From Hyphomicrobiales bacterium (GTDB lineage: Bacteria > Pseudomonadota > Alphaproteobacteria > Rhizobiales > Rhizobiaceae), in NCBI GenBank assembly GCA_002400845.2, contig NVRK02000130.1, forward strand, positions 1 through 44,928: 44,928 bases of DNA. Direction: 5' to 3'. A program made the position numbers and the translations under genes. The notes beneath the pieces were generated by a model that worked only from the letters and a program-made list of their open reading frames with translations, had not been told where the DNA came from and searched no databases. This document shows, piece after piece, positions 25,254 through 34,888 of the stretch. Positions within the stretch are counted from its first letter, which is position 1, and each line of letters opens with the position of its first letter.

Positions 25254-26423
25254 ATGAACCACCTCATTACCCCCTCAAAGCGAAGTGTGGTTGAGCCATT
25301 TAGAGCAATGGATATTGTGGCAAAAGCCAACAAGCTAATTCAAGCCAGTGAAGATGTGATTATGATGTGTGTGGGCCAACCTTCTGCGCCAGCGCCCAAA
25401 ACTGCACGCGATGCAGCAAAAGTAGCGATTGATAACGGGCGCATAGGGTATACAGATGCAAGTGGTATTGGCCCGTTAAGAGTTCGTATTGCAAAACATT
25501 ATCTAGAACAACATAATGTCGATATTGATCCAAAGCGTATCATCGTCACCAATGGTTCTTCTTGTGCTTTCACGCTTTCATTTTTATCGATTTTTGAAAT
25601 TGGGGCAAGGGTGGCAATTCCATCTCCTGGATATCCAGCTTACCGCAATATATTGCGATCCTTATCAATGGAAGCCGTAGAAATTGATACCAATGCTCAA
25701 TCTGGTTGGGTGTTAACGCCTCAGCTTTTGAAAGAAGCACATGCTTTAAAACCTCTTGATGGTTTGCTGATTGCAAATCCTAACAATCCAAATGGTACAA
25801 TGTTGGAAGCTAGTGCATTTAAAGAGTTGCAAGAAACTTGTGCCCAATTGGGTATTAAATTCATCTCAGATGAAATTTATCATGGTCTTACATACGGCCA
25901 AAAAGAAATATCAGCATTGTGCGTAAGCGATGATTGCATTGTAATTAATTCATTTTCTAAATATTTCTGTATGACAGGCTGGCGAGTAGGGTGGATGATT
26001 GTGCCAGTTAATATGATTGTAACCGTAAACCGTTTGCAACAAAATTTGTTTATTTGCGCTCCAGAAATATCACAAATTGCCGCGTTGCATGCCTTTGATG
26101 GCTTGGAAGAGTTGGAAAGGACAAAAGCTGGATATCTTAAAAATCGCACTTTATTGCTAGAAAACCTACCGAAAATGGGCTTGAGTGAAATTATGCCAGT
26201 AGATGGTGCTTTTTATTGCTATGCAAATGTAGAAGCATACACTCAAAATTCCGAAAGCCTATGCGCTGATATTTTGGCGAACGCAAATTTGGCCTTAACC
26301 CCTGGTGTCGATTTTGACAGCAAGAATGGTAATAAATGGATTAGGTTGTCGTTTGCTGGCAGTAATCAGGATATGCAAAAAGGACTTGAGCGCCTTGGTA
26401 ATTATCTTGATACAAAATCTTAG
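25254..26423 (+). CDS. Class I/II PLP-dependent aminotransferase
   Basis: The 389-residue protein is a fold-type I aminotransferase. It has VTNGSSCAFTLS near residue 100, the PGYPAYRN loop, NPNNPNGT, the cofactor Asp in FISDEIYHGLTYG, and the PLP Lys K236 in SFSKYFCMTGWRVGWM. The final Arg for substrate carboxylate is in WIRLSFAG. The closest general match is aspartate/alanine-type aminotransferases; the exact substrate cannot be decided. It is a single-gene unit converging on rne, with a shared terminator after it. Confidence 0.93.
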   Translation: MNHLITPSKRSVVEPFRAMDIVAKANKLIQASEDVIMMCVGQPSAPAPKTARDAAKVAIDNGRIGYTDASGIGPLRVRIAKHYLEQHNVDIDPKRIIVTNGSSCAFTLSFLSIFEIGARVAIPSPGYPAYRNILRSLSMEAVEIDTNAQSGWVLTPQLLKEAHALKPLDGLLIANPNNPNGTMLEASAFKELQETCAQLGIKFISDEIYHGLTYGQKEISALCVSDDCIVINSFSKYFCMTGWRVGWMIVPVNMIVTVNRLQQNLFICAPEISQIAALHAFDGLEELERTKAGYLKNRTLLLENLPKMGLSEIMPVDGAFYCYANVEAYTQNSESLCADILANANLALTPGVDFDSKNGNKWIRLSFAGSNQDMQKGLERLGNYLDTKS

Positions 26424-26442
26424 TCATTAAAATTTTTCATAA

Positions 26443-26481
26443 AAAAGGCCGCTATCATCAATTAAGATGAAGCGGCCTTTT
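26443..26481. terminator. Bidirectional terminator between aminotransferase and rne
   Basis: AAAAGGCCGCT (26443-26453) and AGCGGCCTTTT (26471-26481) form a perfect 11-bp stem. An inner TCATC/GATGA stem continues after one bulged A and closes on an AATTAA loop. The A-run and T-run at both ends make it effective for both converging genes. Confidence 0.92.
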
Positions 26482-26501
26482 GTAAATATTAAGTCTAAGA
26501 T

Positions 26502-29500
26502 TTAGCTAAAGAAGCCTTTAATCCAACTTTTTTTCTTTTTTTTATCGCCAGCATCTTCAGATGAACTGTCATCTTCTATCGCTTCGGCCTTTACACGGCC
26601 CTTAGTACGTTTCTTAGGCTTTGCTGGTTTTTCGTCAGTTTCAACCGTAGGTTCGGCGGATACTTCAGCCTTTTCTGTAGCTTCTGTTTCTACTTTTTCC
26701 GGCTCTGCAGTGCTTTCCTCAGTTTTGACAGCTTTAGATTTACGACCAGGTCGACCCGTCGAGCGCTTAGTCTTTTTAGGAGACGTCTCTTTAGTATCAG
26801 CGCTAGTCGCTTCTTTAACGTCTGTCTTCTCAACGACAACCTCAGTAGAAGTCGCTTCTATAGAGGTTTCAGTAGTCGCTTCTGTAACGCTCTCATCTGT
26901 TTTAGCTTTACGTCCAGGGCGCCCAGTCGAACGACGTGGTTTTCTAGGAGGCTCTTCTTTAGCTTCAACAGTTTCAGCTTTTGCAGTGGTGTCATCTACA
27001 GCTGCTTTTTCTACAATCGGAGCCTTTTTACGACGTCCAAGTTTTGGTTTCGCTGGCGCCTCATCCACTGTTTCAGAAGGCGTGTCGACGGTTGCTTCAA
27101 CCGCAGCTTCAGCTGTAGCCTTTACCTCTGATACATCGGCCTCAGTTGCTTTTTCAGCACTTTCTGCAGTCGCATTGTCCACAGTTTCTTGAGAGTTGTT
27201 TTGCTCTTCAGTTTGGTCTTTATCACGACCTCGACCACGACCACCACGACGACGACGACGACGTTTTTTATTGCCGTTTTCTTCATCATCTTCGCTAGAT
27301 GTTGGCGCCAGAGCAGGGGAAGCATCAGCAGGGGAAGCATCCGTAGGGGGAGTAGCAGCAGCAGGTTCGCTACCATCTACAATAGTCTCTTCCCCAAAAT
27401 CCATAGGATTTACAACAGCACGTTGTTTGGGCTCTGTTGTTGATAACGCGCCTTTTTCAATTGTATGACTTTGACCTTCAACAGATGTATCAATTTCAAC
27501 AATGATCTTAACGCCAAAACGTTCTTCCAACTCATTAAGAGCCGAACGATGATGGTTTAGGATATAAAGGGCAGCATTACGCGCCACTTTAAGTGTTAAA
27601 TCATTACGCGAATTACGGTTTAGGTGATCTTCTATCGCACGCATAATGTGAATTGAGTAAGATGAAGGCGAGCGCACATGACCAATACCTTGGCAATGCG
27701 GACAAACTTCCATCGTACTTTCAAGAACACTTGCTCTCATACGTTGACGTGACATTTCCATAAGGCCGAAATGCGAGATATGCCCAACTTGAATACGAGC
27801 GCGATCGTTCTTTAGGCATTCTTTCATGCGTTTTTCAACTGCACGATTGTTACGCTTTTCTTCCATGTCGATAAAGTCGATTACAACCAAACCAGCAAGG
27901 TCACGCAATTTAAGCTGACGGGCAACTTCTTCTGCGGCCTCTAGGTTTGTTTGTACCGCAGTGGCTTCAATAGAGTGTTCGCGTGTCGAACGACCAGAGT
28001 TAACATCCACAGCCACAAGTGCTTCTGTTTGGTTTATGACAAGATAACCACCAGATTTTAGCGTTACCTGTGTCGCAAGCATTTTATCAAGTTGTGATTC
28101 AACACCATAACGAGAAAGGATAGGGGCTTCACCACGATACAGTTTAACGTTTTTCGTTTGACTAGGTTCAAGCATCTGCATGAATTGTTGGGCTTCTTTA
28201 AATCCATCTTCACCAGAAACAATTACTTCGCCAATGTCTTTGTTGAACAAGTCACGAATTGAGCGCTTAATTAAGCTGCCTTCTTCATAAACCAAATAAG
28301 GTGCGCTAGATTCAAGCGTAAGGTTACGTACATTTTCCCAAAGACGCATCAAATATTCAAAATCACGATTGATCTCTACATCAGTGCGACTTGCACCAGC
28401 AGTGCGTAAAATAACGCCCATGCCTGCAGGAACATCTAACCCATTAGCAATTTCTTTTAAACGCTTACGATCAGACGCATTGGTAATTTTGCGAGAAATG
28501 CCACCGCCTCTAGCCGTATTCGGCATTAATACAGAATAACGCCCAGCAAGAGATAGGTAAGTCGTAAGAGCCGCGCCTTTATTGCCGCGTTCTTCTTTAA
28601 CAACTTGTACCAACAACACTTGGCGACGACGAATTACTTCTTGAATTTTATACTGACGACGAGACTTTCTGCGTACAGGAACTTCTTCCATCGCATCTTC
28701 TTGCCCAGCACTCTCAACAGAAGTATCATTATCATCTGAATCAGTCTCTGCCGTAGTAGGTGCTGATTTAGATTTTCTACCGCGACGAGATCTTTTTCTT
28801 GCCGGTTTTGGAATGTCAGTAGACACGTCTTCGCCAGCTTTATCAGCGTCAGATGCATCTGTATCTTTTGCATCAGCTTCGCTTTTTTCTCCGCTAACTG
28901 GCGTGTCACTTGTTTCAGTACCCACTTCAGCCGCGCTTTCAGATTCAGCCTCTGTAGCTTTCGCTTCAACAACTTCATCATCGGTTTTCTTTTTACGTCG
29001 ACGTGTTGTACGTTTTTTTGGTTTTTCTTCTGCAGTCTCTTTTGAAGTGTCTTCACTTGCAGTTTCTTCTTTAACTCCAACTTCTTCTGTAGTCGCTTCC
29101 TCTAAAGAGGCTTCAATTTCAGTTTTCTTTTTGCGGGTAGTGCGTCTTGTTGTGCGACGTTTTTTAGGCTTTTCTTCTGCTACTTCTTCAGAAGCAGTTT
29201 CAGATGAAGCATCGTCATTGTCACTCTCATCGCTTTCTGGTGCAGGCTCAGAAATGCTGTCCATTTCAACCATTGCAGCCATAGTCGTGGTGCCGTTATC
29301 CGTGTCATCTTGAGGTGCTTCTTCAACAGAAGAATCAGATGATGCCGCATCTTCGTTAGCCGCGGTTTCGTTAGAAGAGGCTTCCACTTGTGTATTGCCG
29401 TCTTCATTGCTTTCTTCTGTCGTAGTCTCAGTTTTAGGTTTTCTACGGCTTCTGCGACGACGTTTTTTAGGCTTTTCTTCGGCTACAGCTTCAACACCAT

Positions 29501-29915
29501 CTTCTTGTGGCGTTTGCGTGTCTGAAGATTTGTCATCCTCAGTACTCGTGTCGAAAGTCTCTGTAATTTCTGAAGTCTCTGCAACGACTCTATCTCGATC
29601 ATCCGTTGCAGCATCTGCAACGGCGTCTTGCGCTTCTTGGTCAAGCAATGCTTGGCGGTCAGCGGCAGGGATTTGGTAATAATCTGGGTGAATTTCAGAA
29701 AACGCTAAAAAACCATGACGGTTGCCGCCATAGTCGATAAAAGCGGCTTGTAAAGAAGGCTCTACACGCGTTACTTTTGCTAAGTATATGTTCCCTCGAA
29801 GTTGGCGACGCTCTTGCGCCTCAAAATCAAATTCCTCAATTCTGTTTCCACGAAGCACCACCACACGGGTTTCTTCCCGGTGGGATGCATCTATAAGCAT
29901 CTTGTTGTTTGCCAT
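26502..29915 (-). CDS. rne: Ribonuclease E with a large charged insert in the S1 domain
   Basis: RNase E is the main endonuclease of mRNA decay and rRNA/tRNA processing and the scaffold of the degradosome. The start is ATG 29915 (GGAGA upstream; 1137 residues). The order is S1 domain first half (36-85), an insert of about 325 residues (86-412) made of alternating acidic runs and Lys/Arg blocks, S1 second half (421-465), RNase H/5' sensor region, and DNase I-like domain with D637 and D680/D683. The Zn-link CPHC (738-741) follows, and a disordered C-terminal tail (820-1137) with more basic blocks. AEEKPKKR recurs at 145, 246 and 295; RSTGRPGRK recurs at 995 and 1051. The C-terminus KKKKKSWIKGFFS may contact PNPase, by analogy to the Caulobacter tail. 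Confidence 0.97.
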   Translation of the reverse strand: MANNKMLIDASHREETRVVVLRGNRIEEFDFEAQERRQLRGNIYLAKVTRVEPSLQAAFIDYGGNRHGFLAFSEIHPDYYQIPAADRQALLDQEAQDAVADAATDDRDRVVAETSEITETFDTSTEDDKSSDTQTPQEDGVEAVAEEKPKKRRRRSRRKPKTETTTEESNEDGNTQVEASSNETAANEDAASSDSSVEEAPQDDTDNGTTTMAAMVEMDSISEPAPESDESDNDDASSETASEEVAEEKPKKRRTTRRTTRKKKTEIEASLEEATTEEVGVKEETASEDTSKETAEEKPKKRTTRRRKKKTDDEVVEAKATEAESESAAEVGTETSDTPVSGEKSEADAKDTDASDADKAGEDVSTDIPKPARKRSRRGRKSKSAPTTAETDSDDNDTSVESAGQEDAMEEVPVRRKSRRQYKIQEVIRRRQVLLVQVVKEERGNKGAALTTYLSLAGRYSVLMPNTARGGGISRKITNASDRKRLKEIANGLDVPAGMGVILRTAGASRTDVEINRDFEYLMRLWENVRNLTLESSAPYLVYEEGSLIKRSIRDLFNKDIGEVIVSGEDGFKEAQQFMQMLEPSQTKNVKLYRGEAPILSRYGVESQLDKMLATQVTLKSGGYLVINQTEALVAVDVNSGRSTREHSIEATAVQTNLEAAEEVARQLKLRDLAGLVVIDFIDMEEKRNNRAVEKRMKECLKNDRARIQVGHISHFGLMEMSRQRMRASVLESTMEVCPHCQGIGHVRSPSSYSIHIMRAIEDHLNRNSRNDLTLKVARNAALYILNHHRSALNELEERFGVKIIVEIDTSVEGQSHTIEKGALSTTEPKQRAVVNPMDFGEETIVDGSEPAAATPPTDASPADASPALAPTSSEDDEENGNKKRRRRRRGGRGRGRDKDQTEEQNNSQETVDNATAESAEKATEADVSEVKATAEAAVEATVDTPSETVDEAPAKPKLGRRKKAPIVEKAAVDDTTAKAETVEAKEEPPRKPRRSTGRPGRKAKTDESVTEATTETSIEATSTEVVVEKTDVKEATSADTKETSPKKTKRSTGRPGRKSKAVKTEESTAEPEKVETEATEKAEVSAEPTVETDEKPAKPKKRTKGRVKAEAIEDDSSSEDAGDKKKKKSWIKGFFS

Positions 29916-30717
29916 TGAATAAGTTCTCCGCAGAAGCGAAGCCGGAAGGGCATTCCTCAAATATTACAGTATTCCCATTGTATATAATGGCAGTTTGCCA
30001 TTTTGTAGGTTTGCTTAAATATGTTTCTTGGAATGGATTGTTCATGCTGGAACTATACGATCCAGCAGATATCCGGCAGCCATCTGCCTTGTTTGTTTTG
30101 TAAATATGAGATGCGATTAAGGATTTCCGGTTATTCAAATTAGCGGAGACGCACATAATGGCGTCATTGGAAATTGAGCGTACTTGAGCGTTCGCCACTT
30201 TTCCATCCGTCTTATAATTCGTTACTGAATACATATCGGTAAGCCGTCGCATTTCTTTTTAATAACTCAAATCACAGGCTTTAGCCGATGAGTAAGTCGG
30301 TGAATGCAATCATTGGCCGCCATATAAGCATAATTTGGCCTTTTGATTGCTATATCGGTGAAATCCACTCACCTAAATTAAAGAGAGCGACCTAAACACG
30401 AAATTCTATAAAAGGGTTGTAACAAGTAAAACTTGATCCAATTTTAAAAGCCATAAGTTGGAAAATTAATCCCGAAATGTTCATTTCGCTAAAAGTACGA
30501 TCCATTTATGAGACCAAACATCAAAGCTAAAAAGACATTTGCTAAACAAACGCTTCCCCTAGAACAATCAATTAAGCATTAAAAGCGCCACTGACAAGAA
30601 AAAACCGTAACAATGGTGAATTATAATCTAACTCTGTATTAAAATGGGCTTTGAGAGCGACCATAAAACGATTCGAAAACTACATTTGTAAAAATATTAT
30701 CTGCTTAAGGGGTAAAA
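29916..30717. other. Long divergent non-coding region between rne and amiC
   Basis: About 800 bases separate the rne start from the amiC leader ORF. I see no credible gene. A minus-strand open frame at 29836-30252 overlaps rne in another frame and has unremarkable composition. The space probably holds the rne 5' leader, which is long and autoregulatory in E. coli, and the amiC promoter. Confidence 0.55.
30306..30350. promoter_or_regulatory. Stem-loop in the rne/amiC intergenic region
   Basis: GCAATCA (30306-30312) pairs with TGATTGC (30344-30350). A TT/TTT internal loop follows, then GGCC (30315-30318) pairs with GGCC (30337-30340) around an 18-base loop. It lies about 390 bases upstream of rne and could fold in an rne leader transcript or in a separate small RNA. 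Confidence 0.4.
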
Positions 30718-30747
30718 ATGACAGAATCAGATAAACAACGCTCATGA
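30718..30747 (+). CDS. Nine-codon leader ORF overlapping the amiC start
   Basis: ATG 30718 has a strong AAGGGG (30707-30712) five bases upstream and encodes MTESDKQRS before a TGA at 30745-30747. That stop overlaps the amiC ATG (ATGA). The amiC start itself has no clear Shine-Dalgarno, so translation of amiC may depend on ribosomes finishing this leader. A missing base that would fuse the frames cannot be excluded. Confidence 0.4.
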   Translation: MTESDKQRS

Positions 30748-32069
30748 ATTTTGAAAATACAACTATAGATGGCGTTGAGAGCCAATTGATGAACCGCTTA
30801 AAAGAAGTCTCTTTTTTACGCGTTTCGCTAGTGTTGTTATTGAGTGCTTTCATATGTCTTTCAACATTGTTAAGTTTAACAGCGCAAACCAATGCTCAAG
30901 CTGTAAAAACAAAGGGTCAAACGGGTCAAAAGCTAGTCGTTCAATCTGCGCGCATTGTTGGTGACAAGTCTGCCACGCGTATTATTCTAGAATTTACTAC
31001 CAAACCCAAATATCAATTATTTTACATGGAAAAACCAAATCGCTTTGTGGTTGAATTAGACAATGGCAAATTCGAATTTGGCGATGATGCTGCCCTAAAT
31101 GCAGTGGGGCTGGTGATAAATACAAGATATGGAGCGATCACATCTTCTAAATCAAGGCTGGTGTTTAGCCTAGAGGGTCCAGCGCAACTAAGTAATCAAG
31201 ATCTGCAATTGAAAAACAAGACTGGTGCTTATCGTTTAATTTTAGAATTAACGCCCATAGATCAAAGCAAGTTCTCTAGCTTGATAGAAAAGCAAATTAG
31301 CCTTTTAGGGGCTAGCGGTGGCACTGTCATTAAAGGGGGGCGTGTTAGGAGCCCAGAAAAGAAAAAGGGCATTTTTACGATTGTTATAGATGCAGGGCAT
31401 GGGGGCATTGATGGCGGAGCTATTGGGTCTCGAAAATCTCTTGAAAAACGAATAACACTAAAGATGGCAATGCTAATTGGAGATGCTCTGCAAAAATCAG
31501 GGCCTTTTAAAGTCGCTTATACACGCAAAGAAGATGTTTTTGTCTCGCTTAAGCAAAGGCTTAATTTTACCAAAAGACAACATGCCGATTTAATGATTTC
31601 GTTACATGCAGATACGCTTAAACAAAAATATGTGCGCGGCGCTACAATTTATACACTTGCAAAAAAAGCATCAGATAAATTAGCGGCAGAAGTTGCCGCG
31701 TCTGAAAACCTATCTGATATTGTCGCAGGTCTTGCCGCGCCAGACGCCAAAGACGATGTGACAGACATTCTTGCCGACCTTACCCTTCGCGAGACTACAA
31801 GGTATTCCAGAGCTTTTTCCAAGGCTTTGGTCAAGAAATTGAAGGGGAAAATTAATTTAATTAAAAACCCACAACGTTCGGCTTCTTTTGCTGTATTAAA
31901 AAGCCCTGATGTTCCAAGCGTTCTTGTTGAACTTGGGTATCTTTCAAATAGGAAGGATGAAGCCTTGTTGACGAGTGATAAGTGGCAAAAAATAGCTGTG
32001 AAACAAATAGTTGCAACGATTTTATCATTCTTTCAAACGCGTATTAATGCAAACGCAGCGCAACCCTAA
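30744..32069 (+). CDS. amiC: N-acetylmuramoyl-L-alanine amidase (AMIN and Amidase_3 domains)
   Basis: The enzyme cleaves the amide between MurNAc and the stem peptide, chiefly to split daughter-cell septa. The 441 residues have an N-terminal hydrophobic segment (about 24-48) ending in QTNAQA as a signal peptide. An AMIN domain for envelope targeting follows (about 65-175), then the Amidase_3 catalytic domain. That domain has the zinc ligands in IDAGHGGIDGG, a Glu in SLEKRITL, SLHAD and the catalytic Glu in VLVELGYLSNRKDE. The gene follows a leader ORF and is 260 bases upstream of a class A penicillin-binding protein, so two cell-wall enzymes are neighbours. Confidence 0.94.
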   Translation: MNFENTTIDGVESQLMNRLKEVSFLRVSLVLLLSAFICLSTLLSLTAQTNAQAVKTKGQTGQKLVVQSARIVGDKSATRIILEFTTKPKYQLFYMEKPNRFVVELDNGKFEFGDDAALNAVGLVINTRYGAITSSKSRLVFSLEGPAQLSNQDLQLKNKTGAYRLILELTPIDQSKFSSLIEKQISLLGASGGTVIKGGRVRSPEKKKGIFTIVIDAGHGGIDGGAIGSRKSLEKRITLKMAMLIGDALQKSGPFKVAYTRKEDVFVSLKQRLNFTKRQHADLMISLHADTLKQKYVRGATIYTLAKKASDKLAAEVAASENLSDIVAGLAAPDAKDDVTDILADLTLRETTRYSRAFSKALVKKLKGKINLIKNPQRSASFAVLKSPDVPSVLVELGYLSNRKDEALLTSDKWQKIAVKQIVATILSFFQTRINANAAQP

Positions 32070-32082
32070 TTATTTGGCAGGC

Positions 32083-32112
32083 GCGTGAGGCTATATAGCG
32101 TGAGGCTATATA
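32083..32112 (+). repeat. Perfect tandem duplication of 15 bases
   Basis: GCGTGAGGCTATATA occurs twice in direct succession (32083-32097 and 32098-32112) just after the amiC stop. It looks like a replication-slippage duplication. No function is apparent. Confidence 0.8.
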
Positions 32113-32329
32113 GATTGTATAATTTGTTATTACGTTTCGTAAAGCCTAGATTTTTAAGGCTGTTTTAACTATAAATTTGCTAATATGATTTTTAAGATAT
32201 TTGTATCGCCATAAAGAAGACATTGCTTTTGTGTAATAGCGCTGTGTTGTTTTATTTTTTTGGTGAAAATAGAAAATATATATGCGTAAAAAGCGTGAGA
32301 GAACGTTGTTAGCCTTGAGTGGATTGTGA

Positions 32330-34804
32330 ATGTTACTTAGAATATTTGGATATATATTTGGCATCGGCATGTTGCTGGGCATAGTAGTTTTAGCATTAGT
32401 GGCGATGTATATTAGCGATCTAAATAAGGATCTGCCAGATTACGAAGTGCTTAACGCCTATGAGCCACCAGTAACAACGCGCATTCACGCTGGCGATGGC
32501 GCATTAATGGCGGAATATGCGAGAGAGCGTAGGCTTTATCTGCCAATTCAAGCCATTCCTAATATGATTAAAAACGCATTTATTTCTGCCGAAGATAAGA
32601 ACTTCTATTCCCATCCAGGTATTGATATTACTGGTTTGATTAGAGCTGTCGTAACAAATGTTAAAAATTATGGTAGCAACAAACGTGCAGTTGGTGCTTC
32701 TACCATTACGCAACAAGTTGCTAAAAACTTCCTTCTTACAAATGAGCGTTCTTATGAACGTAAAATCAAAGAAGCAATTTTATCATTGCGCATTGAGCAG
32801 GCCTATTCAAAAGATAAGATTTTAGAACTTTATCTAAACGAGCCGTTTTTGGGATTAGGTGCTTATGGTGTTGCAGGCGCTTCGCTTACTTATTTTAACA
32901 AGTCAGTGAATGAAATTAAATTACATGAAGCCGCTTATTTAGCTGCGCTTCCAAAAGCGCCAAGCAATTATCATCCGTATAAAAATACAAAAAGGGCAAT
33001 AACACGTCGTAATTGGGTTTTAGATCGGATGCGTGAAAATGGTTATATAACTTATGAAGAAGCTGATGAAGCCAAAAAACAAGGTTTGGATGTAAATCCA
33101 AGAAGAGGGTCTTCTTATATAACTTCAGCAAGTTACTTTGCAGAAGAAGTGCGTCGCGAAATAATTAGCCGTTACGGTGAAGATGCTTTGTATGAAGGCG
33201 GTCTGTCAATTCGAACCACCCTTGATCCAGATTTGCAATTAAAAGCACGAGCCGCCTTAAGTAAAGGATTGATAAACTACGACATAAAACGCGGTTTTAG
33301 AGGTCCTGTTAAACATTTTGATGACTTAACAGATGATTGGGCTATGCCATTAAGTGAAGTGAAGGCATTTAGTGATGTGCCTGAGTGGAAGCTTGCAATC
33401 GTAATAGGTACAACAAATAATCAGGTAAGTTTGGGCATTCAAGCTGCGCGACTTGCTTCGAATAAAATTGGTGAAGAACGTCAATTAGGGCGCATCACAT
33501 TATCGAATATGAAATGGGCCAAAAAACTAATCGTATCTAAAGACAAAACCAGAAATGTAAAAACAGCCGATAAAATTTTAAAAGTGGGCGACGTCGTTTT
33601 CGTTGAAGCCGTTAGTAAAGATAAACCCGGTGAATATAAGCTACGCCAAGCACCAGAAGTGCAGGGCGCTTTGGTTGCAATGGATCCACACACAGGACGT
33701 GTATTAGCAATGGTTGGAGGGTTTTCTTTTTCTGATTCTCAATTTAACCGTGCTACACAAGCGCACCGTCAGCCAGGTTCATCTTTCAAGCCGTTTGTTT
33801 ATGCGGCGGCTTTAGACAATGGCTATACGCCTTCTTCCGTTGTTCTAGATGGTCCAATAAGAATAGACCAAGGCGGAGATCTTGGTATTTGGGAACCAAA
33901 GAATTACGGCAATACTTATGCTGGGCCTTCCACACTTCGCCTTGGTATCGAAAAATCACGTAACTTGATGACAGTTCGTTTGGCAAAAGATATGGGCATG
34001 CCGCTTGTCGTTGAATATGCTAAGCGGTTTGGTATTTATGATAATCTTCTACCTGTTTTGTCCAGCTCATTGGGGTCTGGTGAAACAACAGTCATGCGCA
34101 TGTCTGCTGGTTATTCTGTTTTGGCAAATGGCGGCAAGCAAATTAAGCCATCTATCATTGATAGAATACAAGACCGTTATGGAAAAACGATTTTCAAACA
34201 CGAAGAACGCATATGCGAAACATGCACGGTTAGTGAATGGAATGGTCAAGACGAGCCCGTATTAGTGGACACGCGTGAGCAAGTTTTAGACCCAATGACG
34301 GCTTACCAAATGACGTCTATGCTGGAAGGCGTTGTCCAAAATGGTACTGCTAAAATTCTTAAAAAATTAGGGGTACCTGTTGCTGGTAAAACAGGAACGA
34401 CAAATGAAGAAAAAGACGCATGGTTCATGGGGTACACACCAGACCTTGTAACTGGCGTTTATGTTGGTTTTGATACACCTCGTCCTATGGGCAAAGGCAA
34501 TACGGGTGGCGGTTTGGCCGCTCCTATTTTTAAAGATTTTATGCAAGCCGCATTAGAAGGTAAAAAACCAGTAGATTTTCGTGTGCCTCGCGGCATCAAG
34601 TTGATAAACATAAACCGTAAAACTGGTTTGGCATCTAATAGAACTGGCGACAATTACATTCTTGAAGCCTTTAAACCCGGCACATCACCTCCAAGTGTAT
34701 TTTCTGTAATTGGATTTGAAGACATGAAAGTTGGTGTGCAAAACTTAACTGTTTCGCCATCTGCTAACAGAGCAATTCTTTCAGGTACTGGCGGACTATA
34801 CTAA
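32330..34804 (+). CDS. mrcA: Penicillin-binding protein 1A (class A, bifunctional)
   Basis: This enzyme polymerises glycan strands and cross-links peptides in the periplasm. The 824 residues start with a membrane anchor (about 5-29). The glycosyltransferase-51 domain contains EDKNFYSHPGID (88-99, catalytic E88) and GASTITQQVAKN (122-133). An OB-like linker domain follows (around 330-450), then the transpeptidase domain with SSFK (S484, K487) and KTGTT (687-691). All active-site motifs are present. It lies 260 bases downstream of amiC and 128 bases upstream of prfB on the same strand. The rhizobial neighbours rne, amiC, mrcA and prfB are conserved in this order. Confidence 0.97.
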   Translation: MLLRIFGYIFGIGMLLGIVVLALVAMYISDLNKDLPDYEVLNAYEPPVTTRIHAGDGALMAEYARERRLYLPIQAIPNMIKNAFISAEDKNFYSHPGIDITGLIRAVVTNVKNYGSNKRAVGASTITQQVAKNFLLTNERSYERKIKEAILSLRIEQAYSKDKILELYLNEPFLGLGAYGVAGASLTYFNKSVNEIKLHEAAYLAALPKAPSNYHPYKNTKRAITRRNWVLDRMRENGYITYEEADEAKKQGLDVNPRRGSSYITSASYFAEEVRREIISRYGEDALYEGGLSIRTTLDPDLQLKARAALSKGLINYDIKRGFRGPVKHFDDLTDDWAMPLSEVKAFSDVPEWKLAIVIGTTNNQVSLGIQAARLASNKIGEERQLGRITLSNMKWAKKLIVSKDKTRNVKTADKILKVGDVVFVEAVSKDKPGEYKLRQAPEVQGALVAMDPHTGRVLAMVGGFSFSDSQFNRATQAHRQPGSSFKPFVYAAALDNGYTPSSVVLDGPIRIDQGGDLGIWEPKNYGNTYAGPSTLRLGIEKSRNLMTVRLAKDMGMPLVVEYAKRFGIYDNLLPVLSSSLGSGETTVMRMSAGYSVLANGGKQIKPSIIDRIQDRYGKTIFKHEERICETCTVSEWNGQDEPVLVDTREQVLDPMTAYQMTSMLEGVVQNGTAKILKKLGVPVAGKTGTTNEEKDAWFMGYTPDLVTGVYVGFDTPRPMGKGNTGGGLAAPIFKDFMQAALEGKKPVDFRVPRGIKLININRKTGLASNRTGDNYILEAFKPGTSPPSVFSVIGFEDMKVGVQNLTVSPSANRAILSGTGGLY

Positions 34805-34888
34805 AATTTTAAATGCTTCTTATATTTGAGTATTACACCTAAAGCTTATTTTATGTTTATGACAGGGCTAGTATTTACAAGCGTACTG

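Noticed and set aside
27238..27264. GAC/GTC trinucleotide run resembling a microsatellite
   Set aside because: It encodes the Arg-rich block 885-890 of RNase E and is explained by coding.
26710..29679. Several long plus-strand and alternative-frame open frames inside rne
   Set aside because: They are Ser/Val/Thr-rich or Lys/Leu-rich low-complexity shadows of the repetitive charged coding sequence of RNase E.
29836..30252. 138-codon open frame on the minus strand upstream of rne
   Set aside because: It overlaps the rne start in another frame, has no convincing ribosome binding site and shows no recognisable domain; the overlap region is better explained by rne and its leader.
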